A stretch of 64,000 nucleotides of DNA from Ancylobacter sp. SL191 (lineage in GTDB: Bacteria; Pseudomonadota; Alphaproteobacteria; Rhizobiales; Xanthobacteraceae): the NCBI RefSeq assembly GCF_026625645.1, contig NZ_CP113056.1, positions 1,766,001 through 1,830,000 of the forward strand, written 5' to 3'. Below the pieces are notes generated by a model. It had not been told where the DNA came from and ran no database searches. It saw only the letters and a list, made by a program, of their open reading frames with translations. Made by a program: the position numbers and the translations under genes. Shown here piece by piece: positions 48,297 to 56,312 of this stretch. Position 1 is the first letter of the stretch. Each line of letters begins with the position of its first letter.

Positions 48297-48314
48297 TTGG
48301 CATACATAATATTG
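48297..48314. promoter_or_regulatory. Partial GntR motif upstream of the second OxlT-like gene
   Basis: TTGGCATACATAATATTG. The first nine bases equal one half of the gntR1 operator read on its plus strand (TTGGCATAC); the second half is degenerate. It lies 254 bases before the start. Confidence 0.35.
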
Positions 48315-48567
48315 TCGATTAAGATCAGGGTTCAGCGGGTCGGAACCGGGCCCTTGCGTCAACCTGAGCGCGGCACGCCGCAGGGGGACGAGGCAGGCCC
48401 GGAAACGGCAAAACAACCTTGTAGGACCATCGCCGCGCATGCGGCTGCCTTGAGGCGGCGGACACGTCGCCCAAGGCCAAAAAACCGGCGCCGCGCCCCA
48501 ACGGCATGAGCGACCGCAACGATAAGCCGATCCGCGGCACATCTTGATTTGGGAGAGGAGATCGCCC

Positions 48568-49899
48568 TTGAGCACGTATAACCAGACCACCGCGGCCGCT
48601 GGGCCGGGTGCCGATTTCTCCGAAAGCCGCCGCTGGCTCCAGCTCGTCGTCGGTGTCGTCTGCATGATCGCCACGGCGAACATCCAGTACGCCTGGACGC
48701 TGTTCGTGCCGGAAATCCAGAAGAGCTTCGGCTGGGAACGCGCGTCGATCCAGATCGCGTTCACCATCTTCGTTCTCGTGCAGACCTGGCTCGCCCCGAT
48801 CGAGGGCTACTTCATCGACAAGTTCGGCCCCCGCTTCATGGTCGCCTTCGGCGCGCTCATGATCGGCACCGCCTGGGTGCTGAACTCGCAGGCCACCACC
48901 CTGATGGGCTTCTATGTCGGCGCGGCCGTGGGCGGCATCGGCGTGGGCTCGATCTACGCGACCTGCATCAACAACGCGCTCAAGTGGTTCCCGGATCGCC
49001 GCGGTCTCGCCGTCGGCCTCACCGCGGGCGGTTATGGCGCCGGCTCCGCCGCCACCATCCTGCCGATCGCTTCCATGATCGAATCCGCCGGCTTCCAGGA
49101 GACCTTCTTCTTCTTCGGCCTGCTGCAGGGCGGTCTCGCCTTCATCGCCGCCTGGTTCCTCGCCTCGCCGAAGGTCGGCCAGGTCAAGCCGTCCACCAAG
49201 CTGACCCAGAGCTCGCGCGACTACACCCTGCCGGAAGCCCTGAACAGCAAGCTGTTCTGGCTGATGCTGCTCATGTTCACCTGCGTGGTGACCGGCGGCA
49301 TGATGGCGGTCGCCCAGCTCGGCGTCATCGCGCAGGATCTCGGCGTGAAGGAGTTCAAGGTCGACCTGTACTTCTTCGTGATGGCCGCCCTGCCGCTCGC
49401 CCTGATGCTCGACCGCATCATGAACGGCATCTCGCGTCCGCTGTTCGGCTGGATCTCCGACCATATCGGCCGTGAGAAGACCATGGTGATCGCCTTCTCG
49501 CTCGAAGGCATCGGCATCATCGCGCTCGGCTATTTCGGCCACAATCCGTGGGCGTTCCTCATCCTCTCCGGCGTCGTCTTCCTCGCCTGGGGTGAAGTCT
49601 ACTCGCTGTTCTCGGCGCTGGCGGGCGACGCCTTCGGCACCAAGCACATCGCGAAGATCTATGGCGTGCTCTACTGCGCCAAGGGCATCGGCGCCCTGTT
49701 CGTCCCGGTCGGCAACCTGCTGATGGAAGCGACCGGCACCTGGTCGACCGTGCTCTACACCGTCGCCGGCATGGACCTGTTCGCGGCCTTCCTCGCCATC
49801 GCGGTTCTGCCGAAGGCGCTGAAGAACCACGTGGCCCGCTCCACCGCGCTCAATGCGGCGGATGCGTCGTCCGCCCGCTCGGCCTCGGCGCACGCCTGA
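48568..49899 (+). CDS. OxlT-like MFS transporter (oxalate/formate antiporter family), copy 2
   Basis: 443-residue paralogue of the first transporter. TM1 is VVGVVCMIATANIQYAWTLF; WFPDRRGLAVGLTAGGYGAG follows. Arg283 (LMLDRIMNGISRPLFGWISD) and Lys372 (LYCAKGIGALFVPVGN) are both kept. The start is TTG 48568 with GGAGAGGAG 7 bases upstream, the strongest SD nearby; the ATG frame start at 48544 has none. Two OxlT-like proteins in tandem may differ in substrate (oxalate versus formate or a C2/C3 acid) or in regulation. Confidence 0.87.
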   Translation: MSTYNQTTAAAGPGADFSESRRWLQLVVGVVCMIATANIQYAWTLFVPEIQKSFGWERASIQIAFTIFVLVQTWLAPIEGYFIDKFGPRFMVAFGALMIGTAWVLNSQATTLMGFYVGAAVGGIGVGSIYATCINNALKWFPDRRGLAVGLTAGGYGAGSAATILPIASMIESAGFQETFFFFGLLQGGLAFIAAWFLASPKVGQVKPSTKLTQSSRDYTLPEALNSKLFWLMLLMFTCVVTGGMMAVAQLGVIAQDLGVKEFKVDLYFFVMAALPLALMLDRIMNGISRPLFGWISDHIGREKTMVIAFSLEGIGIIALGYFGHNPWAFLILSGVVFLAWGEVYSLFSALAGDAFGTKHIAKIYGVLYCAKGIGALFVPVGNLLMEATGTWSTVLYTVAGMDLFAAFLAIAVLPKALKNHVARSTALNAADASSARSASAHA

Positions 49900-49921
49900 T
49901 CGGCTCTTACAACGATGACGG

Positions 49922-49945
49922 TGCGGGCTCCTTCGGGAGCCCGCA
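49922..49945. terminator. UUCG-tetraloop hairpin between convergent genes
   Basis: 10-bp stem TGCGGGCTCC around TTCG, in the 52-base gap between the second transporter and the Nudix gene on the other strand. The T-run is weak (GCGTTTC). Confidence 0.75.
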
Positions 49946-49951
49946 TGCGTT

Positions 49952-50413
49952 TCAGGACCGAAAATCTCCGGCGCCGGCGGCGACGGTTTCGGCCAGAGCG
50001 AGATCGGCGAGGAACTCCACCTTGAGGCTGGCGGTGGCGCCGAGCCCGGCCAGCCCCGCGCGGTCGAACCAGCGCGTCTCCAGCGCGTCATCCGCCGCCA
50101 GCCCTTCGCCGCTGCGCCATTGGCAGAGCACGGCGATCATCGCGAAATGATGCGCGAGCCGTCCGGTCTCATCATGCTCGATGAAGTCCAGCACGGTCAG
50201 CAGGCGGGGGGAAGCGGCGACGATGCCGGTCTCCTCGGCGAGCTCGCGCAGCGCCGCCTCCAGATGCGTCTCGCCCATTTCCATCCGCCCGCCGGGAAAG
50301 CCCCAGCGCCCCTGATCGGGTGGATTGGCGCGGCGTACCAGCAGCACCTCGCCGCCGCGCAGGACGACCGCCAGCACGGCGGGGACGGGACGGGTCGGCG
50401 TGGCGGCGCTCAT
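49952..50413 (-). CDS. Nudix hydrolase (MutT/ADP-ribose type)
   Basis: 153-residue hydrolase of nucleoside diphosphates linked to another moiety. The Nudix box is complete: GRMEMGETHLEAALRELAEE then TGI (G-x5-E-x7-REL-x-EE-x-G-I). It opens VLAVVLRGGEVLLVRRAN and GFPGG. The substrate is unknown; the form resembles small ADP-ribose or 8-oxo-dGTP enzymes. It overlaps the DJ-1/PfpI gene upstream by four bases (ATGA). Confidence 0.87.
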   Translation of the reverse strand: MSAATPTRPVPAVLAVVLRGGEVLLVRRANPPDQGRWGFPGGRMEMGETHLEAALRELAEETGIVAASPRLLTVLDFIEHDETGRLAHHFAMIAVLCQWRSGEGLAADDALETRWFDRAGLAGLGATASLKVEFLADLALAETVAAGAGDFRS

Positions 50414-51102
50414 GCGCCCGCTCCCGCCTGATCGAGCGCGGTTGCCACCCGCCGCGCCGTCTCTTCTCGCCGGGTCTGGAACGAGGCGGTTTCCGCGCGG
50501 ATCTGCGCGACCAGTGCCGGGTCGCTGCTCGCCGGCGAGCCGCCGGGGAAGGGCGGGGCAGGGTCGTATTCCATGAAGAGCTGGGCGTGCCGCGCCCGTG
50601 CCTCGCCGAAAATGTGAGCGGTCAGAGCGAGGGCGAAGTCGATGCCGGAGGTGACACCCGCGCCAGTGACGACCGCGCCGTCCACCACCACGCGCTCGGC
50701 CACCGGCACCGCGCCGAGGAGGGCGAGCTGATCGAGCGACAGCCAGTGGCAGGTGGCCCGCCGCCCCTTGAGCAGCCCGGCGGCGGCGAGCACCAGCGAT
50801 CCCGTGCAGACCGAGGTGACATAGCGCGCCCCCGCCGCCTGCCGGCGCAGGAAGCCCAGCACCTCCTCATCCTCCATCAGCGCGAGCTGGCCGGGGCCAC
50901 CCGGCACGAAGAGGATGTCGGCCTGCGGGCAATCGGCGAAATCATGCGTCGGCAGGATGGTCAGTCCCCGGCAGTCGGCGACCGGCGCACGCGTCTTCCA
51001 CACCAGATCCAGCGTGAGCTCGGGAAAGCGGCCGAACACCTCATAGGGACCGGTGAGGTCGAGCTGGGTGAGGTCCGGGTAGAGCAGCATGACGACGTGC
51101 AT
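50410..51102 (-). CDS. DJ-1/PfpI family protein, isonitrile hydratase-like
   Basis: 230-residue DJ-1/PfpI domain protein without an HTH. Visible: VMLLYPDLTQLDLTGPYEVF at the start, LFVPGGPGQLALMEDEEVL, the nucleophile elbow SVCTGSLVLAAAGLLKGRRA with the catalytic cysteine, and GAGVTSGIDFALALTA. This order is that of isonitrile hydratase (InhA of Pseudomonas putida), which converts isonitriles to N-formamides. The actual substrate is untested. It forms an overlapping pair with the Nudix gene. Confidence 0.8.
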   Translation of the reverse strand: MHVVMLLYPDLTQLDLTGPYEVFGRFPELTLDLVWKTRAPVADCRGLTILPTHDFADCPQADILFVPGGPGQLALMEDEEVLGFLRRQAAGARYVTSVCTGSLVLAAAGLLKGRRATCHWLSLDQLALLGAVPVAERVVVDGAVVTGAGVTSGIDFALALTAHIFGEARARHAQLFMEYDPAPPFPGGSPASSDPALVAQIRAETASFQTRREETARRVATALDQAGAGA

Positions 51103-51231
51103 GGGCGGTCTCCGCGATAAGGCCCGCGATCATCGCCATCGCGCCGGGAGCGTCAATCGTCGCGCGCGCGTGCGCGCGTTTCATTTCCTGTACAGTCCGA
51201 ATCACGAGGAAACATTCACCCGCCAACGGGG

Positions 51232-52506
51232 ATGCCCATGCCACCGTCCATCTCGCGCCTCTCCACCACGCGGTGCGCCAAGCCGCTTCTCGCCCTCCTC
51301 GCTCTGGCCGGTGTTGTTCTGGCAGGCGCGGGGCCCGTGAGCGCGCAAGGCGCGCCGGCCGCCGCCTGCGGCAATTCCGCCGCCGGATTCAATGAATGGC
51401 TCGACGGCTTCAAGCGGCAGGCGGTGGCGCAGGGCGTCTCGCCCCGCACCGTGGCGGCGGCGCTGAACGGGGTGACCTATGACGCGCAGGTGGTCGGCAC
51501 CGATCGCGGGCAGAAGGTGTTCGCGCAGAGCTTCTTCGAGTTCTCCGACCGCATGGTCGCCAACTACCGCATCCAGCAGGGCCGGCAGCTGATCCAGAAG
51601 AATCAGGCGCTGTTCGACCGGATCGAGCAGCAATTCGGCGTGCCCGGCGCGGTGCTCGTCGCCTTCTGGGGGCTGGAGACGGATTTCGGCGCCTTCATGG
51701 GCGACAAGAACACCATCCGCTCGGTCGCCAGCCTCGCCTGGGACTGCCGGCGGGCGGAGATGTTCCGCACCCAGCTCATGGCGGCGCTGAAGATCATCGA
51801 TCGCGGCGACCTGACCCCGCAGACCATGCGCGGGCCGTGGGCCGGCGAACTTGGCCAGTTCCAGTTCCTGCCCGACCATTATCTGAATTACGGCATCGAT
51901 TTCGACGGCGACGGCCATATCGACCTGCTGCGTTCGGCCCCCGACGCGCTCGCCTCCGCCGCCAACTACATCAAGGCGCTCGGCTGGCAGCGCGGCCAGC
52001 CCTGGCTGGAGGAAATCCGCGTGCCGCCGAACCTGCCCTGGGATCAGGCGGACCTCGCGATCAAGCTGCCGCGCTCGCAATGGGCGCGCTTCGGCGTGGT
52101 ACGGGCAAGCGGCCAGCCGCTGCCGGCGGACAATCTGCCGGCATCGGTGCTGCTGCCCGTCGGTCGGACCGGTCCGGCCTTCCTCGTCTACGCGAATTTC
52201 GACATCTTCACCGAGTGGAACAACTCGCTGGTCTACGCGACCTCGGCGGCCTATCTCGCCGCCCGCGTCGCCGGCGCGCCGGCCTATAATCGCGGAGCGG
52301 GCAAGGCCATCCCGGTGCTTTCGCAGGCGCAAGTGGTGGAGCTGCAGCGCCTGCTCAATGCGCGCGGCCACCATGTCGGCCGGGTCGACGGCATCACCGG
52401 AGCCGCGACGCGTCAGGCGGTGAAGGTGGAGCAGATGCGCCTCGGCCTGCCGGCCGATTCCTATCCGACGCCGGATTTGCTCGCGGCGCTGCGCGCGGGG
52501 CGGTGA
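51232..52506 (+). CDS. Lytic murein transglycosylase, MltB type with peptidoglycan-binding domain
   Basis: Exported 424-residue enzyme that cleaves peptidoglycan glycan strands. A signal peptide covers about 1-38 (LLALLALAGVVLAGAGPVSA). The SLT_2 catalytic domain has WGLETDFGAFMGDKNTIRSV with Glu149 as the expected acid, then GAWAGELGQFQFLP-like MRGPWAGELGQFQFLPDHYL. A C-terminal PG_binding_1 domain has VELQRLLNARGHHVGRVDG and ATRQAVKVEQMRLGLP. ATG 51238 has GGGGA 5 bases upstream and may be the real start, two codons in. Confidence 0.9.
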   Translation: MPMPPSISRLSTTRCAKPLLALLALAGVVLAGAGPVSAQGAPAAACGNSAAGFNEWLDGFKRQAVAQGVSPRTVAAALNGVTYDAQVVGTDRGQKVFAQSFFEFSDRMVANYRIQQGRQLIQKNQALFDRIEQQFGVPGAVLVAFWGLETDFGAFMGDKNTIRSVASLAWDCRRAEMFRTQLMAALKIIDRGDLTPQTMRGPWAGELGQFQFLPDHYLNYGIDFDGDGHIDLLRSAPDALASAANYIKALGWQRGQPWLEEIRVPPNLPWDQADLAIKLPRSQWARFGVVRASGQPLPADNLPASVLLPVGRTGPAFLVYANFDIFTEWNNSLVYATSAAYLAARVAGAPAYNRGAGKAIPVLSQAQVVELQRLLNARGHHVGRVDGITGAATRQAVKVEQMRLGLPADSYPTPDLLAALRAGR

Positions 52507-52544
52507 GGGCGCGCGGCTTGTGCGGGGAATGGGGGCTGGAAGGA

Positions 52545-52637
52545 CGTCATGGCCGGGCTTGGCCCGGCCATCCACGACTTGGGGCAGGAACCGTCCGAAG
52601 GACGTCGTGGATCCCCGGGCCACGCCCGGGGATGACG
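52545..52637. repeat. Palindromic intergenic repeat, type 2, copy D
   Basis: CGTCATGGCCGGGCTTGGCC ... GGGCCACGCCCGGGGATGACG-like end. It is the inverse arrangement of copy B at 44750, with the same paired small palindromes, and lies between the transglycosylase and the CDF gene. Confidence 0.8.
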
Positions 52638-52664
52638 GCCCGACGGGGCGGCTTGGCCCCGCCC

Positions 52665-53552
52665 TTACAGCACCGGTACGCCCTGCTGCTTGGCCTTTTC
52701 GTCCGGCTCGACATGGATGTTGACCAGCACATCCGCCACTTCCGCCTCCAGCGCGTCCTCGATGCGGTCGCAGATGGCGTGGGCTTCGCAGACCGGCATG
52801 TCGCGGGGCACGACGAGGTGGAAATCGACGAAGATCATCCGCCCGGCCTGCCGGGTGCGCAGATCATGCGCCTCGATGGCGCCGATCGCCTGCGCGGCGA
52901 TGACCTTGCGGATCTGGGCCAGCGTCTCGGCCGGTACGGCCTGGTCCATCAGCCCGCCGACGCTTTCCTTCAGCACCTTGTAGCCCGACCACAGGATGTT
53001 GAGCGCGACGAGGCCGGCGAGGATGAGGTCGAGCCGCTCCCAGCCCGAAAAGGCCGCGACAACGACGCCGATCAGCACGCCGGCGGAGGAGATGACGTCG
53101 GTGAGCAGATGCTGGCCATCGGCGATCAGCGCCGGGGAGCGCACGCGCCGGCCGGTGCGGATCAGCGTCGCGCACCAGACGGCGTTGATGACGCCGGCCG
53201 CCGCGTTGATGGCGAGGCCCATGGGGGCGGCGTTGAAGGCATGGGGCTCGAGCCAGCCGAGATAGACCTCGCGCATGATCGAGATCGCCGCGACGACGAT
53301 GAGCACGCCGACGATGACGGCGGAGAAATACTCGGCCTTGGCGTAGCCATAAGGATGGGCGGCATCGGCCGGGCGGGCGCTGACGCGCAGCGCCACCACG
53401 GCGGCGATGGCGGTGGCGACATTGACGATGCTTTCCAGCGCGTCCGAATAGAGCGCGACCGAGCCGGTAAGCAGGAAGGCGGCGTATTTCAGCGCCAGCA
53501 CCAGAAGACTGATGCCGACATTGATCATCGCGACCCGCGCGGAGACTGCCAT
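52665..53552 (-). CDS. Cation diffusion facilitator family transporter
   Basis: Inner-membrane metal(II)/H+ antiporter of the CDF family (295 residues). TM1-2 are INVGISLLVLALKYAAFLLT and VALYSDALESIVNVATAIAA with Asp and Glu near the metal site. TM5 has ADGQHLLTDVISSAGVLIGV (HxxxD). The cytoplasmic domain has IEAHDLRTRQAGRMIFVDFH and VCEAHAICDRIEDALEAEVA. It resembles FieF/ZitB; zinc or iron efflux is likely, but the metal is not certain. Confidence 0.88.
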   Translation of the reverse strand: MAVSARVAMINVGISLLVLALKYAAFLLTGSVALYSDALESIVNVATAIAAVVALRVSARPADAAHPYGYAKAEYFSAVIVGVLIVVAAISIMREVYLGWLEPHAFNAAPMGLAINAAAGVINAVWCATLIRTGRRVRSPALIADGQHLLTDVISSAGVLIGVVVAAFSGWERLDLILAGLVALNILWSGYKVLKESVGGLMDQAVPAETLAQIRKVIAAQAIGAIEAHDLRTRQAGRMIFVDFHLVVPRDMPVCEAHAICDRIEDALEAEVADVLVNIHVEPDEKAKQQGVPVL

Positions 53553-53643
53553 GCGCCCTATCCCTTGAGGCTGCTCACGGCGCCCGGCGCCCTGGGACGA
53601 TGCGCTTAGGGCCTGCGCGTCAAAAAATCAACAGCGTCAAACA

Positions 53644-53674
53644 CTTGCAACTGGTTCGCAGAAGCGGTTGCAAG
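53644..53674. promoter_or_regulatory. Inverted repeat CTTGCAAC...GTTGCAAG
   Basis: Perfect 8-bp arms 15 bases apart in the 191-base gap between kdgK and the CDF gene. It may be an operator for the CDF gene (92-122 bases upstream) or the 3' hairpin of kdgK; on the minus strand a GATTTTTTG follows about 20 bases on. Confidence 0.4.
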
Positions 53675-53743
53675 CCGGCGGGCGCTCTCGGGGGATAAAA
53701 GCCGGGCGATTTCCGGGTGTTGGCGGATCACGCCCCCTGTGGA

Positions 53744-54682
53744 TCAGGCGTTGGCTGGACGCGGCATGATCGCGCCGCGATGGCGGATGACGCGCCCGGC
53801 CAGCGCGTGGCCGGCCTCCGCTGCCGCCACGGGCGTCGCGCCGGTGAGGCGCGCGGCGAGATAGGCGGCGTTGAAGCTGTCCCCGGCGGCCGTGGTATCC
53901 ACAGGCTGGACCGGGGCGGGGATCGGCACGAAATGCGAGGCGCCGCCCGCCATCACCAGCGCCCCCTCGGCGCCGTTCTTCACCACGACTTCCGGCACGC
54001 CGAAAGTGGCGAGCCGTTCGGCGGTGGCGGCGGGCGAGCCGTCGCCCCACAGCATCACCTCATCCTCGAAGGTCGGCAGGGCGATGGAGCTGCGCTTCAG
54101 CGCCTGCGCATAGACGGCGCGGGCGCGGGCAATGTCGCCGCCCCAGGCGCGCGGGCGGAAATTGGTGTCGAAGACGATGCGGGCGCCGCGCTCGCGGGCG
54201 AATTCCAGCGTCGCCAGCAGCCGGCCGAGGCCATTATTGGAATAGAGCGAGAGGGTGATGCCGGAGAGATAGATGACGCTCGCCTCGATCAGCGCTTCCG
54301 CCACCACTTCCCAGCCCGGCAGCTCGAACAGGTCGCGCGCGGGAGAATTGTCGCGCCAGTACGAGAAGGTGCGCTCGCCGCGCGCATCGGTGTCGATGAC
54401 ATAGAGGCCCACCGTGCGGCCGGGCACGCGCAGCATCAGCCGGGTGGCGATGCCTTCCGCCTCGGCGGCGGCGCGGATGGCGTCCGAATAGGTGTCGTCG
54501 CCCAGCGCGGTGACATAGCTGGTCGTGATGCCGGCGCGGGCGAGATAGACGGCGGTGTTGAAGGTGTCGCCACCATAGGCCGCGCCGTAGCGCCCATCGG
54601 CGCCGCGGGAGAATTCCGCCATGACTTCGCCGATGGAAATGACCTGCGGCGCGCCGGTCGGGCTCGAACCATTCGGGGCCAT
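53744..54682 (-). CDS. kdgK: 2-dehydro-3-deoxygluconokinase (PfkB family)
   Basis: 312-residue ribokinase-family sugar kinase. Visible: VISIGEVMAEFSRGADGRYG, YGGDTFNTAVYLARAGITTS, TLSLYSNNGLGRLLATLEFA, VFDTNFRPRAWGG and the catalytic anion-hole motif VDTTAAGDSFNAAYLAARL. The D-T-N-F-R-P-R block is typical of KDG kinases, which make KDPG for the aldolase at 20311. ATG 54682 has AGGAGGG upstream. An SDR gene precedes it. Confidence 0.87.
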   Translation of the reverse strand: MAPNGSSPTGAPQVISIGEVMAEFSRGADGRYGAAYGGDTFNTAVYLARAGITTSYVTALGDDTYSDAIRAAAEAEGIATRLMLRVPGRTVGLYVIDTDARGERTFSYWRDNSPARDLFELPGWEVVAEALIEASVIYLSGITLSLYSNNGLGRLLATLEFARERGARIVFDTNFRPRAWGGDIARARAVYAQALKRSSIALPTFEDEVMLWGDGSPAATAERLATFGVPEVVVKNGAEGALVMAGGASHFVPIPAPVQPVDTTAAGDSFNAAYLAARLTGATPVAAAEAGHALAGRVIRHRGAIMPRPANA

Positions 54683-54746
54683 CGCGCCCTCCTGCCTTGC
54701 GTTTCGATTCGCCGGCAGACTCGCCTCATTCGCCGTGGGGAGCAAG

Positions 54747-54774
54747 TTCCCCCGGCGGCCGCCCGCCGGGGGAA
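54747..54774 (-). terminator. Hairpin between the SDR gene and kdgK
   Basis: 11-bp stem TTCCCCCGGCG with loop GCCGCC, 5 bases after the SDR stop. It has no T-run; it may be an mRNA-processing or partial stop. Confidence 0.5.
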
Positions 54775-54778
54775 GGCG

Positions 54779-55540
54779 TCAGAACTGCACGCCGCGCGTC
54801 AGCGCGCCGTCGATGACGAGATTGGTGCCGTAGACGAAGCTGGCGGCCGGGCTCGCGAGGAACGCCACGCCATTGGCGATCTCCTGCGGCGTCGCCATGC
54901 GGCCCGTGGGGTTGAGCGCCAGCGCTTCCTTGAACAGCGCCGGGTTGCCGTTCTCGATCATCTCCCACACGCCGCCCTTGAAATAGGTGTTGCCGGGCGA
55001 GACCGTGTTGGCGCGGATCTTCTTCGGCGCGAGCTGGTAGGCGAGGCCCTGCGTGTAATGGATCAGCGCCGCCTTGAAGGTGCCGTAGGGCCCGGCGGCG
55101 AAGTCGATCTCGCGGCCCGACACCGAGGAGATGGTGACGATGGAGGCGGCGCTGCTTTTTTCAAGGTAGGACAGGGCGGCGTTGACGAGGCGCACCGTGC
55201 CCATGAGGTCGGTGTCGAAGCACTTCTTCCAGCTTTCCTCGTCATTGGCGATGGACAGCGCGCTGACGTTCGCGACGACGATGTCGAGCCCGCCGAACTT
55301 GGCCGCCGCCTCTTCCGCGAAGGCGGCGAGCGCCGCGCCATCGGCCACGTCGACGCCGGCGCCGAAGGTGGTGACGCCCTTTTCCGCGAGGCGCGCGGCG
55401 GTCGCTTCCGCTTCGCTCGCGTTGCGGCTGCACAGCGCGACATGGCAGCCTTCGCCCGCCAGCGTTTCCGCGATGGCGAGGCCGATGCCCTTGGTGCCGC
55501 CGGTGACGATGGCGCGCAGTCCCTTCAGTCCGAGATCCAT
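54779..55540 (-). CDS. SDR family NAD(P)-dependent oxidoreductase
   Basis: 253-residue short-chain dehydrogenase. Cofactor motif TGGTKGIGLAIAETLAGEG; substrate region IVTISSVSGREIDFAAGPYG with Ser and the YGTFK (YxxxK) pair; C-terminal NPTGRMATPQEIANGVAFLA. ATG 55540 has GGGAG 7 bases upstream. Its substrate is not clear; next to kdgK, a sugar-acid or keto-sugar is plausible (inference). Confidence 0.85.
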   Translation of the reverse strand: MDLGLKGLRAIVTGGTKGIGLAIAETLAGEGCHVALCSRNASEAEATAARLAEKGVTTFGAGVDVADGAALAAFAEEAAAKFGGLDIVVANVSALSIANDEESWKKCFDTDLMGTVRLVNAALSYLEKSSAASIVTISSVSGREIDFAAGPYGTFKAALIHYTQGLAYQLAPKKIRANTVSPGNTYFKGGVWEMIENGNPALFKEALALNPTGRMATPQEIANGVAFLASPAASFVYGTNLVIDGALTRGVQF

Positions 55541-55664
55541 GACGTTCTCCCACATTCCTCTGCCGCAGGGCGCGCGATAGCGCCCGGCGCGGCGGCGCGC
55601 CCATGCAAGAGACGTGCAGGGTGAACCGTCAAGAGCGGCAAGCGGCGGGCCGGGCGCCGTCCCC

Positions 55665-56312
55665 TCACGGCTGCGTGGGCGGAATGCCGATGATGCGGAC
55701 GGGGCCGGAAGGCGGCGGCGCCTCCGCTGGGCTCTCGGGAACTGGCGGCGCCATGATGCTGGGCACGCTGGACGGAGGCATGGCGCCGGAGGGCGTCGTG
55801 CCCGAGGCGGGGGCGACGGGGGTCGGTTCAGTGGGGGCGGCGGCGGCAGGTCCAGGCGGGGGCGGCAAAAAGGCGGGCAGGGCGTAGCGCGCTTCGAGAT
55901 CGCCGGCGCGGGCATCGTTGAGCGTCGCGAGACACACGAGGCGCTGCTCGATCACGCCGATGCCGCCGAGGCGCCCGCCCACCGTCTTTTGCCCGGCGCC
56001 GCCTTCATAAGGGGCGATGCTCTGGCACTCGAAATTGCGCCAATGGGTGAATCGCTCCTGCGATTCATTGAACAGGCTGGTCCAGCGCGCCCGCTGCGGC
56101 GGCTGAAGATCCTCGCGCGCGGCGATGGCGGCGCGGGCGCCGCTGAGTGCCGCCTGAAGCCGCGCCTCGCTCACATCCTGCCGCCGGTTGAGGCAGTCGA
56201 GATGGGCGCGTGGCGAACCCTCGCCCCTCGCGCAGGCTGCCGGCTCGCTGTCCTGCGCGAGGGCGGGAAGGGAAATGACAAGAGCGAAACCGAGTAACAG
56301 CGCGCCCCTCAT
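55665..56312 (-). CDS. LprI-like (DUF1311) exported protein
   Basis: 215-residue protein with signal peptide RGALLLGFALVISLPALA. The mature N-terminal half has spaced cysteines (ACARGEGSPRAHLDCLNRRQ, FECQSIAPYEGG, LVCLATLNDARAGDLEARY) like the LprI/DUF1311 lysozyme-inhibitor fold. The C-terminal half is a Pro/Ala-rich tail (PPPPGPAAAAPTEPTPVAPA). ATG 56312 overlaps the aminotransferase stop (ATGA). Function is inferred only from fold resemblance. Confidence 0.65.
   Translation of the reverse strand: MRGALLLGFALVISLPALAQDSEPAACARGEGSPRAHLDCLNRRQDVSEARLQAALSGARAAIAAREDLQPPQRARWTSLFNESQERFTHWRNFECQSIAPYEGGAGQKTVGGRLGGIGVIEQRLVCLATLNDARAGDLEARYALPAFLPPPPGPAAAAPTEPTPVAPASGTTPSGAMPPSSVPSIMAPPVPESPAEAPPPSGPVRIIGIPPTQP

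Noticed and set aside
53717..55624. 635-codon frame opposite kdgK and the SDR gene
   Set aside because: Spans two clear genes and their spacer on the other strand; no domain seen.
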